A stretch of DNA of 11,589 nt from Acidobacteriaceae bacterium. GTDB taxonomy: Bacteria > Acidobacteriota > Terriglobia > Terriglobales > Acidobacteriaceae. The notes under the pieces are model-generated. The model saw only the letters and a program-made list of their open reading frames with translations. It did no database searches and was not told the DNA's origin. Of the stretch, positions 7,949 to 11,589 are shown one piece after another (the first letter of the stretch is position 1; each line of letters begins with the position of its first letter). Where the stretch lies: NCBI GenBank assembly GCA_030044455.1, contig JASHVU010000082.1:1-11589 (forward strand). The letters are read 5' to 3'. A program made the translations under genes and the position numbers.

Positions 7949-8097
7949 GTTTTTTTCATCGCGGGTCGACGACGCCGGTGACGAACCCCAAAGGGCGGGG
8001 ACTAACGGGTCTGGCCCAACTGTCTAGCATAAATGCGCCGAACAGGCAATGACGGTGTGCATTGTGGCGGCAGCGGGCGGTGGGGAGAATGGGAGCC

Positions 8098-8937
8098 ATG
8101 AGCACGGTTGTATCTCAATCCGTGGCGGGCAGGAAAACCATCTACCTGCCGCGCGAGCACGGTGCGACGGCAATGGTGATTACGCCGATTGTGTGCGCCG
8201 CGATTCTGGCGCGGACGTGGCGCTGGTCGGAGCTGGCAACGCTTGCGGCTGCCTTTGCGGCGCTGGCTGCCAAGGACCCGCTGGTGGTGCTGATGCGGCA
8301 GAAGTTTGTGTGGAAGCAGCCGAACGCTGCGACTCCCCATGCGGCGCGATGGTTCGCCGGGTACGCGTTGGTGCTGGCGGCGAGCGGGCTGGTGCTGCTG
8401 AGGGCGTGGCCGCTCGAGGCGATTGTTGCGATGGGTGCGGGAGTGGTGGCGTTCTCGCTAATGGCCATCTGGGTGAATGTAAAGAACAAGCAGCGCTCGA
8501 CGGTGTTTCAGATAGCGAGCGCGGCTGCGCTGACCTCGAGTTCGCTGGCCACTTGTCTCTCGGCAACGGGCGCGATCAGGCCATGGTGCTGGTGGCTATG
8601 GGTGTTGCTCGCCATGCAGGCGACGGCGGGGATTGTTGTGGTTCATGCACGGCTCGATGCGCGCATTGCTCTCCATGGCAAGGCTCCGGCCGGCCTGCAG
8701 TTTCGCCGGGCGGCATTAATCGCGGTTGGAGTGCTGGCAGGCGGATCCGTTGCGATTTTTGTTTTTGAGCGGTGGTGGTTGGCGCTGGCTTTGGCGCTGG
8801 CAGCCGGGGGATACACCTATGACCTGCGCAGACAACAGAATTCGGCGGAGCTCCAACGCCCGCTGGTCAGCGTAGGACGCCAGGCGCTGACGCTGGCAAC
8901 GGTCTATGCGTTGCTGCTGGTTGCAGGTCTCTGGTAG
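8098..8937 (+). CDS. YwiC-like integral membrane protein
   Basis: A 279-residue polytopic inner-membrane protein of the YwiC-like family, named after the Bacillus subtilis gene beside the fnr/nar loci; no biochemical function is established. The family's N-terminal signature is visible as IYLPREHGATAMVITPI (residues 15-31; most members have PREHGAW). About eight to nine hydrophobic stretches follow, for example WFAGYALVLAASGLVLL, EAIVAMGAGVVAFSLMAIWV, CWWLWVLLAMQATAGIVVVH and WWLALALALAAGGYTYDL. A conserved-looking VVHARLD segment lies mid-protein. ATG 8098 gives MSTVVSQ; ATG 8089 three codons upstream is possible but crowds the GGGGAG motif at 8082-8087. It is flanked by asnS (divergent) and the XRE-cupin gene (352 bp downstream), so it is probably monocistronic. 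No nar or fnr gene is nearby. Confidence 0.8.
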   Translation: MSTVVSQSVAGRKTIYLPREHGATAMVITPIVCAAILARTWRWSELATLAAAFAALAAKDPLVVLMRQKFVWKQPNAATPHAARWFAGYALVLAASGLVLLRAWPLEAIVAMGAGVVAFSLMAIWVNVKNKQRSTVFQIASAAALTSSSLATCLSATGAIRPWCWWLWVLLAMQATAGIVVVHARLDARIALHGKAPAGLQFRRAALIAVGVLAGGSVAIFVFERWWLALALALAAGGYTYDLRRQQNSAELQRPLVSVGRQALTLATVYALLLVAGLW

Positions 8938-8979
8938 AGAGCCGGAGCGATAAGCTGTGTGCCAATCTGACCGAATCGT

Positions 8980-9045
8980 CGATGCCGGCTGACCGCCGCG
9001 GATCGGCCTGGAGGAAGTGCTGTGCTGCCTGGCATCGCTTTTTTT
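8980..9045 (+). terminator. Possible terminator after the YwiC-like gene
   Basis: Forty-three bases after the YwiC-like stop, CGATGCC (8980-8986) pairs with GGCATCG (9031-9037), and seven T residues follow at 9039-9045. The enclosed 44 nt would need internal folding (an AGGAAG/CTGCCT stem with one mismatch at 9012-9030 is available). The long loop makes this weaker than a standard intrinsic terminator. Confidence 0.35.
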
Positions 9046-9162
9046 CTCTGATCTCTCTGTTCGTGCGGGTATTACCGTACGCTCTTTCCGGTGCAACGAG
9101 CATCGAAGGAGATAGGGTCGCGGCGCCGGACTTTTTTAGATTAGTGCACAGCCTGCGGTCTG

Positions 9163-9181
9163 GCCGGATTGCACAACCGGC
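9163..9181. promoter_or_regulatory. Imperfect dyad upstream of the XRE-cupin promoter
   Basis: GCCGG-A-TT (9163-9170) is complementary to AACCGGC (9175-9181) with one bulged A and a 4-nt GCAC centre. It ends 11 nt before the candidate -35 hexamer of the XRE-cupin gene, a common place for an activator or repressor site. Regulators of this family often control themselves, so an autoregulatory operator is a reasonable guess only. Confidence 0.3.
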
Positions 9182-9191
9182 TCATCAAGTT

Positions 9192-9219
9192 TTGTAATAC
9201 AGTAAGATTTTTTGATAAT
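9192..9219 (+). promoter_or_regulatory. Candidate promoter of the XRE-cupin gene
   Basis: TTGTAA (9192-9197, four of six to the -35 consensus) and GATAAT (9214-9219, five of six to the -10 consensus) are 16 nt apart, in the most AT-rich part of the region. The start site would be near 9226, giving a leader of about 65 nt that contains the stem-loop at 9231-9254. Confidence 0.55.
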
Positions 9220-9230
9220 AACAATATGGA

Positions 9231-9254
9231 CGCCCTTTTCTTCTCGAAAAGGCG
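9231..9254 (+). promoter_or_regulatory. Stem-loop in the XRE-cupin leader
   Basis: CGCCCTTTTC (9231-9240) pairs with GAAAAGGCG (9246-9254) with one bulged C and loop TTCTC. It would lie just after the inferred transcription start and 35 nt before the start codon. It may stabilise the 5' end of the mRNA or be an operator half-site pair. It has no T-tract. Confidence 0.45.
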
Positions 9255-9289
9255 AATAGCAAAGCAACGCGGAGGTACCGAAGGCAGCC

Positions 9290-10048
9290 ATGACCGACCA
9301 TGTTGACGTTACAAGTGAAGAAATCCAAAAAACCCAGGCCGATCCTGAAACCGCTGAGCGATTCATTGCCGAGAAGCACATCGGCGACCGAATCCGCCGG
9401 ATGCGGCTGAAGAAATCGATGGGACTGGTGGAATTGGGAAGGCATACGGGTCTGTCGGCCAGCTTTCTTTCCCAGCTCGAGACGGGCAGGGTGGTGCCGA
9501 CCCTGCGCAACCTGGCGCGAATCGCCATGGTTTTCTCAAAGGATCTTTCCTACTTTTTTGAGAGCGAACCGGCTGCGATCTTCCGTGTGCATCGTCAGAA
9601 GGACCGTGTGCGGCTACCGCAAACGGGGGCCGAACCGCCGACCTACACATTCGAAAGCCTGGGATTCATGGTTCCCGACCGGCACATGGACCCGTACTTT
9701 GCGGAGTTCATACCGCAGGAGGGAGACGCTGAGCCCAAGGCGCACATGCACGCAGGAGTTGAGTTTCTGTACGTGCTGAGCGGTGAACTGGAGCTGATGC
9801 ACAGCGAGCATCATACCAAGCTAACGGTGGGCGATGCGGTATATTTCGATTCCGCCGCACCGCACTCGTATCGATGCGTGGGGCAAACGCCGGCGGGTGC
9901 GATCATTGTAACCATGCACCAGGCTCCGCCGGCTCAGGCCGCAACGGTGCGTAATCACGCACCGGGCACGAACCCTTCAAAGCCCGTGAATGGCGGGCTT
10001 GCGCCGCGAACGAATGGCAGCGAAGAGGGGGCGGAGAGCAGGTTTTAG
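9290..10048 (+). CDS. XRE-family transcriptional regulator with cupin domain
   Basis: A 252-residue DNA-binding regulator. Residues about 31-86 form an XRE-type helix-turn-helix (IGDRIRRMRLKKSMGLVELG, then HTGLSASFLSQLETGRVVPT and LARIAMVFSKDLSYFFE). A cupin_2 domain follows (about 115-205): motif 1 is H152-M-H154-A-G-V-E158 with FLYVLSG, motif 2 is GDAVYFDSAAP191-H192-SY, so the usual three His and one Glu metal ligands are all present. Known relatives (SutR, PuuR and similar) sense small metabolites through the cupin; the ligand here cannot be read from sequence. The N-terminal 30 residues are acidic and probably flexible. After the cupin comes a low-complexity tail of about 40 residues, partly encoded by a hairpin (9980-10000). 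AAGG a few bases before ATG 9290 is a weak ribosome site. The gene has a long upstream regulatory region and no obvious operon partner; it converges on the propeller gene with a 12-nt gap. Confidence 0.88.
   Translation: MTDHVDVTSEEIQKTQADPETAERFIAEKHIGDRIRRMRLKKSMGLVELGRHTGLSASFLSQLETGRVVPTLRNLARIAMVFSKDLSYFFESEPAAIFRVHRQKDRVRLPQTGAEPPTYTFESLGFMVPDRHMDPYFAEFIPQEGDAEPKAHMHAGVEFLYVLSGELELMHSEHHTKLTVGDAVYFDSAAPHSYRCVGQTPAGAIIVTMHQAPPAQAATVRNHAPGTNPSKPVNGGLAPRTNGSEEGAESRF
9980..10000. repeat. Palindrome inside the 3' end of the XRE-cupin gene
   Basis: AAGCCCG (9980-9986) and CGGGCTT (9994-10000) form a perfect 7-bp stem with a 7-nt loop, within the codons for the low-complexity C-terminal tail. 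Its right arm, CGGGCTT, is also present in the first hairpin of the 719-807 element (GCGGGCTT at 729-736). It lies about 50 nt before the stop codon and may be an intragenic copy of a REP-like hairpin. Confidence 0.4.
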
Positions 10049-10060
10049 AGCGCTTCTCCT

Positions 10061-11589
10061 CTATTCGCTGGAGCCGGTGTCGTCGGCGGGCAGGAACTGG
10101 TAGCTGACAAACGCCAGGCTCTTTGAATCGGGTGACCAGTTGGGCACGTTCATGCTGCCGTCGCCGCCCGCAAAATTGGTCAGCACGCGAATGCTTCCAT
10201 CGCTCGTCGAAAACAGATGAAGCGCCACGTCTTTGTTGGCCGCATGGGTAACGACGTCAGGTGGGTAGGCAATATAGACGATCGATTTGCCGTCGGGGGA
10301 GGGGTGGGGCGTCCAGTTCTGGAAGTTGTCGTGGGTTATCTGCTCCACATCGCTGCCGTCGGCGTTCATGCGCGCAATCTGCATTCCGCCCCAACGGTCG
10401 GTATTAAAGTAAATGTACTGGCCGTCGGGCGAATAGTCGGGGTCATCGCTGATGCCGGAGCCGGTGGTTAAGGCGATTTCTGGCCCTCCATCCACTGAGA
10501 TTCGATAGATGTTGCCCGAGCCGTGGCTGGGCCGAGTGAAGACGATGGATCTGCCGTCGGGCGACCAGGTGTGGAAGTAGGAATCGGGGTTGGTGGTGAC
10601 CAGGCGCGGCGTGCCGCCAGACGCGGGAATGATATAGACGCGATTGCCGGGATTCGATTGCATCGTGCAGGTGATGGCGAGCCATTTGCCGTCGGGCGAA
10701 AGGCCGTGCGAACCGTTGCAAGCAGTGGCATCGCCGGTTGCGATCTGCTCGGGAGGGCCGCTTCCATCCCCGCGGCCGTCGGCAGCCACGCGGAACATCT
10801 TTCCATCCTGGTTGAAGATGAGCCATTTGCCGTCGCGGGACCAGTTGGGGGCCATGGCGCGTGCTTTGGCTGTGTAGGCCACGATGGCGCGAGGCGCGCC
10901 GGGATCGATCTCGATGGCCTTGAGCGAGCTATAGAGAGCCATTTGCGGTTGAGTCGCAGGCGCAGCGAGCGGTTTGAGTTCGAGATGCGCGAAGGTTGCG
11001 GTTTCGACCTTGTCGGGGTCGTGGGCGGAGAGACCGATGCCGGCGTAGAACGGCTCGTCGAGATGCATTTTGGTTGCCGCACCCACCTGGTGCAGCGACT
11101 CACCATGCAGGCTCACGAACATGGTGAATTCGTCGCCGTGCTTTTCTAGACGTAGACGTTTGGGAGGGTCGATGTTGAGCTCAATGCTCTGGGTTGTGGC
11201 GCCCTTCGTGTCGCGGAACTGCAGCGCCGTCAGCCCTACTCCATGCTGCGCGGCATCAACGTAGGCACCGTCGGCGTCGAGAGTCTGGCGGAAAATGAGA
11301 ATGGCCTTGCGATGCTCGTTGTGCGTGCCGGTTTTGTCGGGGAAGTCGATGTCGGCGGTCAGCGACACGTCGCCCGAGACCTTCTTCCAGAGATAATGGA
11401 AGCCGTCGGTGGTTCCCCACAGGTTTGCGCCCGCGGAGTGGATAGTGTAGAGGCCGGTGGCACGGTCGCATGATGCGGTTCCCGGCGGAACGACGCTGCC
11501 AATGTCGGACTGGCCTTCGAAGACTCCGACTGCCTGAGAGTGTGCGGAGGTGAGAGGGGCACAGAGAAAAAGGGAGAGAGAAAAGACGA
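10061..11589 (-). CDS. Secreted lectin-like/TolB-type (PD40) beta-propeller protein (partial at 5' end)
   Basis: The frame is open from the right edge to a TAG at 10061, giving 508 residues; the start codon lies just outside the window, because the first visible residues (VFSLSLFLCAPLTSAHSQA) are the hydrophobic core and cleavage region of a signal peptide. A GTG at 11368 is only an internal Val codon. Mature residues to about 210 look like a DUF1349/laminin-G-type beta-sandwich (GLYTIHSAGANLWGTTDGFH, GDVSLTADIDF, KAILIFRQT, a segment typical of carbohydrate-binding or 'concanavalin-like' domains). Then six PD40 blades follow, each with a SPDG-like core: SRDGKWLIF, SPDGKWLAI, SPDGRSIVF, SPDGQYIYF, SPDGKSIVY, SPDSKSLAF, as expected for a six-bladed TolB propeller. 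No peptidase catalytic motif is seen after the propeller. It is probably periplasmic or surface exposed, binding a polysaccharide or protein partner. No Tol-Pal genes are adjacent. Confidence 0.85.
   Translation of the reverse strand, partial: VFSLSLFLCAPLTSAHSQAVGVFEGQSDIGSVVPPGTASCDRATGLYTIHSAGANLWGTTDGFHYLWKKVSGDVSLTADIDFPDKTGTHNEHRKAILIFRQTLDADGAYVDAAQHGVGLTALQFRDTKGATTQSIELNIDPPKRLRLEKHGDEFTMFVSLHGESLHQVGAATKMHLDEPFYAGIGLSAHDPDKVETATFAHLELKPLAAPATQPQMALYSSLKAIEIDPGAPRAIVAYTAKARAMAPNWSRDGKWLIFNQDGKMFRVAADGRGDGSGPPEQIATGDATACNGSHGLSPDGKWLAITCTMQSNPGNRVYIIPASGGTPRLVTTNPDSYFHTWSPDGRSIVFTRPSHGSGNIYRISVDGGPEIALTTGSGISDDPDYSPDGQYIYFNTDRWGGMQIARMNADGSDVEQITHDNFQNWTPHPSPDGKSIVYIAYPPDVVTHAANKDVALHLFSTSDGSIRVLTNFAGGDGSMNVPNWSPDSKSLAFVSYQFLPADDTGSSE

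Noticed and set aside
7900..8097. T-box or other riboswitch in the asnS leader
   Set aside because: No T-box core, no specifier loop or antiterminator pairing, and T-boxes are not expected in this kind of organism.
8049..8768. Gly/Cys-rich open frame overlapping the YwiC-like gene in another frame
   Set aside because: Composition is typical of an out-of-frame reading of a hydrophobic GC-rich gene; the other frame carries the PREHGA signature and membrane helices.
9004..9014. Third copy of hairpin B of the two-hairpin repeat (CGGCCTGGAGG)
   Set aside because: Only 11 bases match and the complementary arm is missing, so chance similarity is likely.
9120..9137. CGGCGCCG palindrome followed by T6 as a terminator
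   Set aside because: The palindrome has no loop and cannot form an adequate hairpin; the flanking bases do not extend the stem.

Overview
The window looks like a GC-rich (about 60%) bacterial chromosome segment, most likely from Acidobacteriota (class Terriglobia or a near relative). The basis is the mix of protein types (M29 aminopeptidase, YwiC-like membrane protein, secreted PD40 propeller, an 'Omp beta-barrel' protein with a QS-rich mature N-terminus) and the small hairpin repeats between genes. This placement rests on family knowledge and overall resemblance, not on a marker gene. No rRNA, tRNA, CRISPR array, transposase, integrase or phage gene was recognised.

Layout. (1) 1-620, minus: N-terminal half of an M29 metallo-aminopeptidase, cut by the left edge. 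(2) 621-848: divergent intergenic region holding a three-hairpin repeat. (3) 849-2204, plus: divergent class I isoprenoid-synthase-like protein. (4) 2205-2259: convergent gap filled by a two-hairpin repeat. (5) 2260-3513, minus: glgC, ADP-glucose pyrophosphorylase, with a candidate promoter and leader upstream. (6) 3728-3759: intrinsic terminator of the next minus-strand unit, which is a YdcF/DUF218 protein (4637-5338) followed by an outer-membrane beta-barrel protein (3801-4571). (7) 5339-5717: gene-free, locally AT-rich gap with two adjacent perfect stem-loops. (8) 5718-6341, minus: nitroreductase. (9) second copy of the two-hairpin repeat. (10) 6523-7899, minus: asnS. (11) 7921-7948: heptad repeat in the asnS leader. 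(12) 8098-8937, plus: YwiC-like membrane protein. (13) 8938-9289: regulatory region with a good promoter and two stem-loops. (14) 9290-10048, plus: XRE-cupin regulator. (15) 10061-11589, minus: secreted lectin-like plus TolB-type propeller protein, cut by the right edge.

The genes do not form one pathway: this is a mosaic of housekeeping (asnS, glgC), envelope (barrel, YdcF, YwiC-like, propeller) and regulatory functions. The only likely co-transcribed pair is ydcF-like plus the barrel gene (65-nt gap, one shared terminator). I see no convincing new multi-gene system. The parts most worth a second look are non-coding: a two-hairpin repeat present twice with a compensatory base-pair change, a pair of perfect AT-rich stem-loops in the 5339-5717 gap, and a nested inverted repeat around the barrel-gene terminator. 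The divergent isoprenoid-synthase-like enzyme is the least understood protein.
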